DNA of 9,512 bases from Verrucomicrobiota bacterium (GCA_021413535.1 JAIOQF010000267.1:1-9512); one strand, 5' to 3'. Shown: positions 1-6,608, counted from the first letter of the stretch. The notes: generated by a model from the letters alone, not told the origin. Numbers and translations: made by a program.

Positions 1-209
1 TCGAACGATTCGATACCTCAGCGCACAAGGCTGACATCATGGGCAAGCCGATCCCGTTGTTGCGCGTCCCTGTGGTGGCAGGTCGCGATGTGGCCAGTCT
101 GATTGAAATAGCTGCGCTGAACCATAAACTGCGCAGCTTCGGCTATCACAGCGCTGTCGAATTTAATCAAAGGCTCTTGAAAAAAATGGCTGATGATCAA
201 TTAGGATGA
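1..209 (+). CDS. hprK: HPr kinase/phosphorylase, C-terminal fragment (5' end outside window)
   Basis: The frame opens at base 3 and gives 68 residues ending at TGA 207-209. Bifunctional HprK phosphorylates and dephosphorylates the regulatory serine of HPr in the cytoplasm. The visible tail carries the family's C-terminal signature: LLRVPVVAGRD, then SLIEIAALNHKLRSFGY and a SAVEF ending, matching the usual pattern of PV..GR(N/D).A..IE.AA.N...K..G...A..F. The usual Asn after GR is Asp here. The P-loop and the HprK signature lie upstream of the window and cannot be judged. ptsH follows after only 13 bases on the same strand, so kinase and substrate are very probably co-transcribed. The assignment rests on a 68-residue tail but is strongly supported by that neighbour. 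Confidence 0.88.
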   Translation, partial: ERFDTSAHKADIMGKPIPLLRVPVVAGRDVASLIEIAALNHKLRSFGYHSAVEFNQRLLKKMADDQLG

Positions 210-222
210 TGCCACCCCGCCC

Positions 223-495
223 ATGACCTGCTCCAAAGAATTCTCCATCGTCAACAAAATGGGCATGCATGCCCGGCCGGCGGCGCAGTTCGTCAAACGC
301 GCCAACCGCTATCAGTGCGACGTGTGGGTGGAGAAGGACGACGAGCAGGTGAACGGTAAGAGCATCATGGGACTCATGATGCTGGCGGCGGGCCAGGGCG
401 CGAAGCTGCTCATCACCACCGACGGACACGACGCCGAGGATGCCATGAAAGAACTCGGCGAACTGATCCAGTGCGGGTTTGACGACGGGGAGTGA
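223..495 (+). CDS. ptsH: Phosphocarrier protein HPr
   Basis: A 90-residue HPr, typical length for the family (about 85-90). It receives phosphate from EI on the active-site histidine and passes it to EIIA domains or regulatory targets. The active-site motif GMHARPA puts the phospho-histidine at residue 16. The regulatory motif NGKSIMGLMML puts the HprK-target serine at residue 47 (Ser46 of Gram-positive HPr). Both sites are intact, which agrees with hprK lying 13 bases upstream. ATG 223 gives the standard N-terminus; no good Shine-Dalgarno is visible in the short gap, so translation may be coupled to hprK. The ptsI start lies 70 bases downstream. The acidic C-terminus (FDDGE) is unremarkable. 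Confidence 0.96.
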   Translation: MTCSKEFSIVNKMGMHARPAAQFVKRANRYQCDVWVEKDDEQVNGKSIMGLMMLAAGQGAKLLITTDGHDAEDAMKELGELIQCGFDDGE

Positions 496-516
496 ACCTG
501 CTTGGATGCATAGAAT

Positions 517-532
517 CCTTCCCGCTGGAAGG
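517..532 (+). promoter_or_regulatory. Small hairpin in the ptsH-ptsI spacer
   Basis: Perfect 6-bp inverted repeat: CCTTCC, a 4-base CGCT loop, then GGAAGG. The 3' arm is purine-rich and Shine-Dalgarno-like, but it lies 33 bases before the chosen ptsI ATG at 566, too far to be its ribosome site. There is no T-run after it, so it is not a classic terminator. It could be an mRNA processing or stability element tuning HPr against EI, or chance. Confidence 0.3.
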
Positions 533-565
533 CCGCCAGAGGTTCGAGACGCTCACCCATATTTA

Positions 566-2329
566 ATGCCCAAGTCACCCGCGAAACAGGAACGGATACT
601 CCGTGGCACTCCGGCATCGGAGGGCGTTGCCCACGGCATTGTCCAGTTCATCGGTGGAAATTTCGATGAGCCTGTGGAAAGAAAAATTTCCGCGCGCGAA
701 GTCACGGCTGAGCTGAAACGTTTTCACACCGCGCTCGATGCTTCGCGCCGCGACCTCAAGGAGATGGTCGCCAGCCTCGAAAAGAGGGCGGATCGAAATG
801 CGCGCGACATTCTGGAAATGCACCTGATGGTTCTCGACGACCCGCTCGTGACCGGCAAGGTAGAAACCTGCATCCGCGATAAGCATGAAGACGCGGAGAC
901 CGCCTACTACTGCATCGCGCGGGAATGCATGGAGGCCTTCAACCGGATGCCTGACGATTACCTCCGGGAGCGGGCACTCGACATTCGCGATGTCGCACAG
1001 CGAGTCATGAGGCATCTCCGGGGGGAGGCGGTGGCTCATGTGCATGTTGGACATCCAGCCATCTTCGTTGCCCATGATCTGACACCCACAGAGACTGCGC
1101 AGCTTGATCGCACCAAGGTGCTCGGCTTCGCCATCGAGCTCGGCAGCCGCACTTCGCATACGGCCATCATGGCCCGTTCGCTTGGTTTTCCTGCGGTCGT
1201 CAGGTTGCATGGGCTTCTCGAAAGCTTGCATCACGGCGATGAGGTATTGATCGACGGCGATGAAGGACTCTTCATCATCCATCCTTCGGCCCGGACTCTG
1301 GCTGACTATCGCAAACGCCAGCGTCTCGCCGATAAGCGGGAGGCGCGACTCCTTGCCGAATCCAGTGAACCCGCCGTCACGCTCGATGGCACTCGCATTA
1401 CCGTGGCAGCGAACGCCGAGTTCACCGAGGAGCTGGAACACATTCGCGCCTGTGGTGCGGAGGGCGTCGGACTTTTCCGCACGGAATTCATTCACCTGGA
1501 AACGCCTGATGCCACAGAGGATCAGCTCGCCAAGATCTACTCGCGAATCGTGAAGGGGCTCGCGCCAGCCTTGGTCATCTTTCGCACGCTCGATGTCGGG
1601 GGCGATAAAATCGATGCTGCTCTCAGCGGCGAGACCGAGCAGAATCCATTTTTGGGCTGGAGAGGTATTCGCGTCTCACTGGCCAAGAGCGATATTTTCA
1701 AACAACAACTCCGCGCGATTCTCCGAGCTGGAGCGCATGGGAATGTCGGCATCATGTATCCCATGGTCTCGGGCGTGCATGAAGTCATCGCAGCCAATCG
1801 TCTGCTGGTTGAATGCCGCGCCGAACTTCAGGCTGCGCGCGTTCGCATTCCAGAGCGGGTGCAAGTCGGCACCATGATTGAAGTCCCCAGTGCTGCAGCC
1901 ATCGCGGATTTGATTGCGCCGCATGTCGATTTCTTTAGCATCGGCACCAACGATTTGACACAATATGCCCTTGCGGTGGACCGCGTGAACGAGCGGGTCA
2001 GCGGACTTTATCAGCCGACTCATCCCGCAATTTTGCGTCTTATCAAAATGGTGGTGGATGCCGCGCATCACGCCGGCATCTGGACCGGTCTCTGCGGGGA
2101 GATGGCCGGCGATATTGCTGTCACTCCGCTTCTTATTGGACTCGGGCTTGATGAACTGAGCGCCGCATCAAGTCAGGTCGCAAAGATCAAGCATGCCATC
2201 CGTAAACTGGACAGCGTCCAGTGCCGTCAGTTGGTTGAGCAAGCATTGCGCGAATCCGACCCCGCCGAGATTCAGCGTCTCGCGCAAGAGTTCGCGGAGC
2301 GGCAGTATGCGGAGTTGTTTGAGGGGTGA
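566..2329 (+). CDS. ptsI: Phosphoenolpyruvate-protein phosphotransferase (PTS enzyme I)
   Basis: Cytoplasmic EI autophosphorylates from PEP and donates phosphate to HPr. From ATG 566 the protein is 587 residues (E. coli EI is 575). In order: N-terminal ILRGTPASEGVAHG; the HPr-binding helical region; the phospho-histidine motif GSRTSHTAIMARS with His198; then the PEP-binding barrel with GLFRTEF (302-308), RTLDVGGDK (340-348), NPFLGWRGIR (360-369), GTMIEVPSA (435-443), SIGTNDLTQY (458-467) and GLCGEMAGD carrying the catalytic Cys510. All key residues are present, so the enzyme should be active. The frame stays open back to 479, overlapping ptsH, but residues from there to 565 match nothing in the family; ATG 566 fits the normal N-terminus best. 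No Shine-Dalgarno is visible. It is the last gene of the hprK-ptsH-ptsI cluster. Confidence 0.96.
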   Translation: MPKSPAKQERILRGTPASEGVAHGIVQFIGGNFDEPVERKISAREVTAELKRFHTALDASRRDLKEMVASLEKRADRNARDILEMHLMVLDDPLVTGKVETCIRDKHEDAETAYYCIARECMEAFNRMPDDYLRERALDIRDVAQRVMRHLRGEAVAHVHVGHPAIFVAHDLTPTETAQLDRTKVLGFAIELGSRTSHTAIMARSLGFPAVVRLHGLLESLHHGDEVLIDGDEGLFIIHPSARTLADYRKRQRLADKREARLLAESSEPAVTLDGTRITVAANAEFTEELEHIRACGAEGVGLFRTEFIHLETPDATEDQLAKIYSRIVKGLAPALVIFRTLDVGGDKIDAALSGETEQNPFLGWRGIRVSLAKSDIFKQQLRAILRAGAHGNVGIMYPMVSGVHEVIAANRLLVECRAELQAARVRIPERVQVGTMIEVPSAAAIADLIAPHVDFFSIGTNDLTQYALAVDRVNERVSGLYQPTHPAILRLIKMVVDAAHHAGIWTGLCGEMAGDIAVTPLLIGLGLDELSAASSQVAKIKHAIRKLDSVQCRQLVEQALRESDPAEIQRLAQEFAERQYAELFEG

Positions 2330-2349
2330 GTTAGTTTCTCACTTCCCCT
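2322..2349. terminator. Hairpin at the ptsI/glnS convergent junction
   Basis: Interrupted inverted repeat: AGGG-GTGAG (2322-2330), a 7-base loop, then CTCAC (2338-2342), a 3-base bulge and CCCT (2346-2349), giving 9 bp. The arms overlap the stop codons of both convergent genes, which are only 9 bases apart. There is no clean T-run, so a bidirectional terminator is plausible but unproven. Confidence 0.35.
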
Positions 2350-3955
2350 GTTTCGCATAACCGTCCTTCATCGTCACCACACGGTTGAACACGGGTTTGC
2401 CGGGCAGTGAATCCTTCGCGTCCGCGATGAAATAACCGATGCGGACAAACTGAAACCGTTGTCCCGGATCAGCCCCGGCCAGTGACGTTTCGAGTTTAGC
2501 ATTCTCGATTACTTCCAATGATTTTGGATTGATAAAACTGGTGAAGTCGCCGTCGTCACCCGCGGCGGCCTCGGGATTGTCGACCGTGAAAAGCCGGTCA
2601 TACATGCGCACCGAAGCGCTGACGGCGTGACGTGCCGAGACCCAGTGGACTGCGGCTTTCACTTTGGCACGGCCTTCGGGATTCTTTCCGTGGCGCGTTG
2701 TTTCATCATAGGTGCAGCGCAGTTCAATCACATTTCCAGCCGAATCCTTGATGACATCGGTGCAGATGACGCAGAACGCATTGGTCAGGCGGACTTCCGC
2801 GCCTAGGGTGAACCGACGCCAGTCCTTCGGTGGAACCTCGGCAAAGTCATCGCGCTCGACGAAGACTTCGCGACCGAGCGGCAGCTTGCGGGTGCCGGCG
2901 GCGGGGTCTTCAGGGTTGTTAATCACCTCGATCTCCTCGGTGTAGTCTTCCGGATAGTTTTCGATGACGAGCTTGAGCGGACGGAGCACGGCCATGCGGC
3001 GTTCCACTGTCTTGTTCAAATCCTCACGCACCGCGTTTTCCAGCACGCCCATGTCGGTCTGAGCGTTGAATTTGGTGACACCGATACCTTTGCAGAACGC
3101 ACGGATGGACTCGGGCGTATAGCCGCGACGACGGAGACCGCTGAGCGTGGGCATGCGCGGATCGTCCCAGCCGCTGACGTGATTTTCTTTCACGAGCCGC
3201 AGGAGCTTGCGTTTGCTCATGATGGTCCAGTTGAGATTCAGCCGTGAAAATTCGCGCTGAATCGGCCGGCTGGGAAGTCCGTCAATGTGATCCACCAGCC
3301 AGTCGTAGAGCGGGCGGTGATCTTCGAACTCCAGTGTGCAGATGGAATGGGTGATGCCTTCAATCGCATCGCTCAGTGGATGCGCGTAGTCATACATCGG
3401 GTAGATGCACCACGCGCTGCCGGTGCGGTGATGGTCGGCATGCAGGATCCGGTAGATGACCGGATCGTGAAAGAGATCGAGATTTTCTGAAACGCTTCGT
3501 TCGCGAAACGGACTGTTCCTGCCCGGTTCCGTTAGGGTGCCACGATGTGCGCGCATTTGATCTGCATTCAGGTCGCAGACAAAGGCCAGGCCCTTGTTGA
3601 TGAGCTGCTCCGCAAAATTGTAGAGCTTCTCAAAGTAATCACTGGCGTAGAAGAGATGATCGTCCCAGTCGAAGCCGAGCCATTTCACATCTTCGATGAT
3701 GGAATCGACGTATTCGGTTTCTTCCTTGGTGGGATTGGTATCATCAAAGCGCAGATGGCAGCGCGAGCTGGGCGCGTGCTCTTGAGCGATGCCAAAATTC
3801 AGGCAGATGGACTTCGCGTGGCCGATATGCAGATAACCGTTTGGCTCTGGCGGGAAGCGGGTGACGACCATGCCGCCATTCTTTCCGGCGCTGACATCGG
3901 CGGCGACGATCTCGCGGATGAAGTCGAGATGGGGAGTTTCAGATGCGGTGGTCAT
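2339..3955 (-). CDS. glnS: Glutaminyl-tRNA synthetase with an internal deletion
   Basis: Class I synthetase that charges tRNA-Gln with glutamine. 538 residues (E. coli 554). It starts as the family does (LDFIREIVAADVSAGK), then the HIGH motif in PPEPNGYLHIGHAKS (HIGH 43-46), LRFDDTNP, IYPMYDYAH, EGITHSICTLEFED (199-212), the KMSKS-type motif MSKRK (246-250), GWDDPRMPTLSGLRRRGY, and the two anticodon-binding beta-barrels to the end (HWVSARHA, YDRLF, KPVFNRVV). Odd: SENLDLF (to residue 162) is joined directly to HDPVIYRI (from 163). Standard enzymes have about 28 more residues between, including the conserved LRAKIDMASP segment. The reading frame is intact across the gap. GlnRS identity is certain; full activity is not. 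Convergent with ptsI, divergent from the small ORF at 4131. Confidence 0.96.
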   Translation of the reverse strand: MTTASETPHLDFIREIVAADVSAGKNGGMVVTRFPPEPNGYLHIGHAKSICLNFGIAQEHAPSSRCHLRFDDTNPTKEETEYVDSIIEDVKWLGFDWDDHLFYASDYFEKLYNFAEQLINKGLAFVCDLNADQMRAHRGTLTEPGRNSPFRERSVSENLDLFHDPVIYRILHADHHRTGSAWCIYPMYDYAHPLSDAIEGITHSICTLEFEDHRPLYDWLVDHIDGLPSRPIQREFSRLNLNWTIMSKRKLLRLVKENHVSGWDDPRMPTLSGLRRRGYTPESIRAFCKGIGVTKFNAQTDMGVLENAVREDLNKTVERRMAVLRPLKLVIENYPEDYTEEIEVINNPEDPAAGTRKLPLGREVFVERDDFAEVPPKDWRRFTLGAEVRLTNAFCVICTDVIKDSAGNVIELRCTYDETTRHGKNPEGRAKVKAAVHWVSARHAVSASVRMYDRLFTVDNPEAAAGDDGDFTSFINPKSLEVIENAKLETSLAGADPGQRFQFVRIGYFIADAKDSLPGKPVFNRVVTMKDGYAKQGK

Positions 3956-3973
3956 GTTAAATGCGGAGGGTTG

Positions 3974-3979
3974 ATTGTA
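3974..3979 (-). promoter_or_regulatory. Possible -10 box for glnS
   Basis: On the minus strand TACAAT (5 of 6 to the sigma70 -10 consensus) lies 18 bases before the glnS ATG. No matching -35 hexamer at 16-18 bases was found. If used, the mRNA leader would be only about 12 bases, in keeping with the absence of a Shine-Dalgarno sequence. Weak evidence. Confidence 0.25.
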
Positions 3980-4041
3980 GCGAGGAAGCCGGATGTGAAA
4001 AGCGCCAAGTGGACAGCTGCTGACGCCAGCAATCTGGGTGT

Positions 4042-4061
4042 CAGGTGAAGATGTTCACCTG
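4042..4061. promoter_or_regulatory. 8-bp perfect palindrome between divergent genes
   Basis: CAGGTGAA, a 4-base GATG spacer, then TTCACCTG: a perfect 8-bp inverted repeat. It lies 86 bases upstream of the glnS start and 69 bases upstream of the small ORF. Being between divergent starts, it suits a dimeric regulator's operator; it could also form an RNA hairpin. A weaker 4-bp inverted repeat (GCAA/TTGC, 4062-4075) adjoins it. No regulator gene is in the window. Confidence 0.4.
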
Positions 4062-4130
4062 GCAAATAGTCTTGCAAAGAGAAGGATAGACTGCCTACTG
4101 CTTACAGATTTTTGATCCCAGATAGTTTTC

Positions 4131-4292
4131 ATGCTCTCTTCTGAAGAACGTCGGCTGATCGTCTGCATTCTCGCCCTGCTTCTGTTTGGCGCGATGGTTG
4201 ACGGCTGTCGATCACGTGTCGTGATGCGAGAAACGGGGAAGACCGTGCTTCCCAGCGTAGTTCCAGCCAAACCGGTGCTCATCCGCAAGTGA
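4131..4292 (+). CDS. Small single-helix membrane or lipoprotein-like protein (53 aa)
   Basis: ATG 4131 to TGA 4290-4292 encodes 53 residues. The N-terminus is MLSSEERRLIVCI, followed by a hydrophobic stretch (about residues 9-23, LIVCILALLLFGAMV), then DGCRSR and a basic tail ending PAKPVLIRK. This looks like a signal anchor with the RR pair on the cytoplasmic side. VDGC (Cys26) resembles a lipobox, but Asp at -2 is unusual. The SxEERRLI...LALLLFGA style recalls the start of ComEA-like helix-hairpin-helix proteins in PVC bacteria, yet no such domain follows. Divergent from glnS with 175 bases between; convergent with the TPR gene at 4324. Function unknown. Codon use looks ordinary and the helix pattern argues for a real gene, but there is no Shine-Dalgarno. 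Confidence 0.6.
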   Translation: MLSSEERRLIVCILALLLFGAMVDGCRSRVVMRETGKTVLPSVVPAKPVLIRK

Positions 4293-4297
4293 TGCAG

Positions 4298-4314
4298 GCA
4301 GCCGTTAGAGCTGC
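4298..4314. terminator. Hairpin at a convergent junction
   Basis: GCAGC, a 7-base loop, then GCTGC: a 5-bp inverted repeat inside the 31-base gap between the small ORF stop and the TPR gene stop. No T-run. A weak bidirectional terminator candidate, proposed mostly because of its location. Confidence 0.3.
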
Positions 4315-4323
4315 GGTGAGCCA

Positions 4324-5169
4324 TCAAGGCTTGGGCTTGGATATTGGTTTAACCGGGGCCGGATCGGGAGTCTGCGCTGGAGGAGGAGTTGCCGTTGGAG
4401 AAGGAGCGGGAAGGGGAGTGGCGTCGGGAGGCAGCAACTGAGGCGCGGTGATCTGCGGTGGCTCCAAGACAGGCGGTGCTGGCTTGGGGGCTGGGGGTGG
4501 TCCGGCGACTTCAATTTGTGGAAGTGCCGAGCCCATCAATTGCAGGCGCTCATCGAGCGATTGAGTGAACATCGCCATCTTGCCGGGATATTTTTGGAGC
4601 AAGGAGTCGTAGTGTTTTTTGGCCTCAGCATCCTTGCCATCCTGCCAGAGGAGGTCGCCCAGTTGGATGTCTGCGGCAGGTGCCAGTTCGTCTTGCGGAC
4701 TGTTTTTGAGAAACGTTTCGAAGGTCGCGCGGGCCGCGTCCTTGTCACCCATCGCCGCCTGCTTGGTGCCGAGAGCGATGGTGGTGGAGGCGCGCAGGCT
4801 ATGCGCGGACATGGTCTTGAGAAACTCCTGAAGGGTGTCGATGGACGATTGCTTTTTTCCCTGCTGCCAGAGCAGATCGGCTTTTTGCAGAAGCGCGTTG
4901 CCCGCAGCGGTGCTGCCGGGATATTTCTGGATTACGACATCGCATTCCTCCACACTGGTCGAAGACGAGAACTTCTCGGCTGCTTCAAGATTGCGCTGCG
5001 CGGTGAAATGTCGTGATGTAAACCAGCCGGCCAGCAGTGCTACCACCAGCAGGAGAGCGAGCACGACTTTTTTGAAGTTTTCCTCGAGGAATCTCTCGAT
5101 GCGGCTTTCCGCACTCAATGCAACAGGTGGATCGGTTGGGACTGCGTGAATGGCTTTTGCGTCTGACAT
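4324..5169 (-). CDS. Membrane-anchored tetratricopeptide-repeat protein with proline-rich tail
   Basis: 281 residues. Cytoplasmic N-terminus of about 33 residues, ending in ERFLEENFKK; one transmembrane helix at about 34-51 (KVVLALLLVVALLAGWFT); then a helical TPR-like region (about 56-212) with recognisable units such as NALLQKADLLWQQGK, RATFETFLKNSPQDELAP and ADIQLGDLLWQDGKDAEAKKHY..LLQKYPGK. Residues 221-281 are a low-complexity Pro/Ala/Thr/Lys tail. The layout resembles YfgM/BamD-type periplasmic TPR proteins; one anchor plus TPRs suggests an envelope scaffold, and the tail may span the periplasm or meet the cell wall. It starts 21 bases after cysK stops on the same strand, so probably co-transcribed, though no functional link is evident. 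A GGA lies about 8 bases before the ATG. Specific function unknown. Confidence 0.85.
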   Translation of the reverse strand: MSDAKAIHAVPTDPPVALSAESRIERFLEENFKKVVLALLLVVALLAGWFTSRHFTAQRNLEAAEKFSSSTSVEECDVVIQKYPGSTAAGNALLQKADLLWQQGKKQSSIDTLQEFLKTMSAHSLRASTTIALGTKQAAMGDKDAARATFETFLKNSPQDELAPAADIQLGDLLWQDGKDAEAKKHYDSLLQKYPGKMAMFTQSLDERLQLMGSALPQIEVAGPPPAPKPAPPVLEPPQITAPQLLPPDATPLPAPSPTATPPPAQTPDPAPVKPISKPKP

Positions 5170-5190
5170 GATGGTGTCCAGTTGTGATAT

Positions 5191-6186
5191 TTAGGCTCCG
5201 ACTTTCGCGCGTGCTTCGTCAGCGAGCGCGGTGGACAGATAACGTTCGCCGGTGGAGCAGGCGATGGTGACGATGATCTTGCCCTTGTTCTCAGGACGCG
5301 CGGCGACTTGCAACGCAGCCACTACATTGGCTCCGGTGCTGATGCCCACGAGGATGCCTTCCTCCTTGGCCAAGCGGCGGGCCATGGCGAAAGCGTCGTC
5401 ATTTGAGACCTTGATGCACTCGGTGATCTGTGCATTGCCTGCTTCGTCTTTGAGATGGAGGTTCTTCGGCACGAAGCCCGCGCCGGTTCCCTGAATCTTG
5501 TGCGGTCCTGGTTGCACGGGCTGGCCGGCCAGCGTCTGATTGATGACCGGCGATGCTTCTGGTTCTACAGCGATGGCTTGGAAGCTGGCTTTGCGGGGCT
5601 TGATGACTTCATAGCAACCCGAGATGGTGCCGCCGGTGCCCACGGCTGAGATGACGAAGTCCACTTTGCCATCTGTGTCCGCCCAGATTTCCTCGGCGGT
5701 AGTCTGCTTGTGGATGTCTGGATTGGCGGGATTCTCGAACTGCTGCGGCATCCACGCACCGGGGGTGTTCTTGACAATTTCTTCTGCCTTGGCGATCGCG
5801 CCCTTCATGCCTTGTGCGCCAGGGGTGAGCACCAGTTCCGCGCCGAGCATGGCCAGGAGCGTGCGGCGTTCCAGCGACATGGTTTCCGGCATGGTCAGGA
5901 TGATTTTGTATCCTTTTGCTGCAGCGACGAAAGCGAGTGCGATGCCAGTGTTGCCGCTGGTGGGCTCCACGATCAGGGTGTCTTTCTTCAAAATGCCGCG
6001 CTTTTCCGCGTCTTCGATCATGGACATCCCGATGCGGTCTTTTACGGAGCCGAGCGGATTGAAGAATTCACACTTCAGCGCAATGACAGTGCTGGGATCG
6101 ATGCCTGCGCTGGCTGGGATGCGGTTGAGTTTGACCAGCGGGGTGCGGCCCACGGTTTCGACGATATTGTTATAGATGTGGCCCAT
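5191..6186 (-). CDS. cysK: Cysteine synthase (O-acetylserine sulfhydrylase)
   Basis: PLP-dependent enzyme making cysteine from O-acetylserine and sulfide in the cytoplasm. 331 residues from ATG 6186. Motifs: NNIVETVGRTPLVKLNR; the PLP-lysine in NPLGSVKDR (Lys49); the substrate loop EPTSGNTG (74-81); MPETMSLERR (99-108); the PLP-phosphate loop GTGGT (183-187); GPHKIQGTGAGFVP (227-240); and the C-terminal STGERYLSTA. All catalytic features are intact. The frame runs upstream to 6315, but those 43 residues are unlike the family; MGHIYNNI is the natural start. Cystathionine beta-synthase is a related possibility, but length and motifs fit CysK better. Divergent from the pterin dehydratase gene; followed by the TPR gene. 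No sulfate-assimilation genes are adjacent, and no Shine-Dalgarno is seen. Confidence 0.95.
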   Translation of the reverse strand: MGHIYNNIVETVGRTPLVKLNRIPASAGIDPSTVIALKCEFFNPLGSVKDRIGMSMIEDAEKRGILKKDTLIVEPTSGNTGIALAFVAAAKGYKIILTMPETMSLERRTLLAMLGAELVLTPGAQGMKGAIAKAEEIVKNTPGAWMPQQFENPANPDIHKQTTAEEIWADTDGKVDFVISAVGTGGTISGCYEVIKPRKASFQAIAVEPEASPVINQTLAGQPVQPGPHKIQGTGAGFVPKNLHLKDEAGNAQITECIKVSNDDAFAMARRLAKEEGILVGISTGANVVAALQVAARPENKGKIIVTIACSTGERYLSTALADEARAKVGA

Positions 6187-6250
6187 GACGATAGTTGGTT
6201 GGATTTGGTCGGATAAAACAAGGCCGCGCACGGCGCGTGGCGGGATGGTT

Positions 6251-6278
6251 TCTATAGGCGGCGGTGCAGGGCTTGCAA
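6251..6278 (-). promoter_or_regulatory. Possible sigma70-type promoter for cysK
   Basis: On the minus strand TTGCAA (6278-6273) and TATAGA (6256-6251) are separated by 16 bases, each matching 4 of 6 consensus positions. Transcription would start near 6243, giving a leader of about 57 bases before the cysK ATG. No recognisable riboswitch or T-box is seen in that leader. Confidence 0.33.
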
Positions 6279-6323
6279 GACAAAAAGGTTGCGCCCACCA
6301 TCTGCGGCGTGGCATCCTGTGTC

Positions 6324-6608
6324 ATGCCTGTCCTCTTATCTGAAACTGATATCACTCATGAACTGGTATCCGTCCCCGGATGGCAGCGTGAAGGTGGAGA
6401 GATTGTGTGCAACTTGAGTTTCCCAAGCTACATGGCCGGGATTAATTTTGTTGGCGAAGTCGCGCGTATTGCGGAGGAGGTTAATCATCATCCCGACATT
6501 CGCATTGGCTGGCGCAAGGTCACTCTCCGGCTCAGCACCCATAGCAAGGGTGGGCTCACGGAACTGGATTTCGCCGTTGCGCGAAGAATCGATCGCATGG
6601 TTGAATAA
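6324..6608 (+). CDS. Pterin-4a-carbinolamine dehydratase (PCD/DCoH family)
   Basis: 94 residues from ATG 6324. The family dehydrates 4a-hydroxytetrahydropterin during pterin cofactor recycling, classically beside phenylalanine hydroxylase. The diagnostic region is EEVNHHPDIRIGWRKVTL, then RLSTHSKGGLTELD and a closing AVARRIDRM; the HHP histidines and the THSKGGLT segment are the conserved active-site parts. PGWQREGGEIVCNLSFPSY is the usual N-terminal strand region. The frame stays open upstream to 6264, but those 20 residues do not resemble the family. No aromatic amino acid hydroxylase is visible, so the partner enzyme, if any, lies elsewhere; many bacteria carry PCD without one. Divergent from cysK (137 bases between starts) and convergent with the TPR gene at 6671. 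No Shine-Dalgarno. Confidence 0.92.
   Translation: MPVLLSETDITHELVSVPGWQREGGEIVCNLSFPSYMAGINFVGEVARIAEEVNHHPDIRIGWRKVTLRLSTHSKGGLTELDFAVARRIDRMVE

Noticed and set aside
479..565. N-terminal extension of EI starting at ATG 479 or ATG 506
   Set aside because: The extra residues are unlike any EI N-terminus and the first option overlaps ptsH; ATG 566 gives the normal family start.
575..1495. Long minus-strand open frame (306 residues) inside ptsI
   Set aside because: Antisense to an intact, motif-rich EI gene. No recognisable domain; long antisense frames are expected in GC-rich coding DNA.
3545..4048. Plus-strand 167-residue open frame over the glnS 5' region
   Set aside because: It is antisense to the conserved HIGH-motif part of GlnRS and shows no domain of its own.
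3956..4130. tRNA or small RNA gene in the longest gene-free stretch
   Set aside because: No cloverleaf, T-loop (GTTCRA-type) or conserved RNA pattern could be built; only the palindrome at 4042-4061 stands out.
4055..4327. Minus-strand 90-residue open frame between glnS and the TPR gene
   Set aside because: Arg/Ser-rich composition without domain or hydrophobic pattern. The plus-strand 53-residue frame over the same bases has a far more credible membrane-protein pattern.
4516..5016. Plus-strand 166-residue open frame
   Set aside because: Antisense to the TPR protein's helical repeats; no family resemblance.
5624..6216. Two plus-strand open frames (183 and 168 residues) over cysK
   Set aside because: They overlap each other and are antisense to an intact cysK.
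6187..6323. Possible riboswitch between cysK and the pterin dehydratase gene
   Set aside because: Looked for S-box/SAM, T-box or similar features in the 137 bases; only short GC-rich self-complementary pieces (for example CGCGC/GCGCG near 6222-6235) were found.
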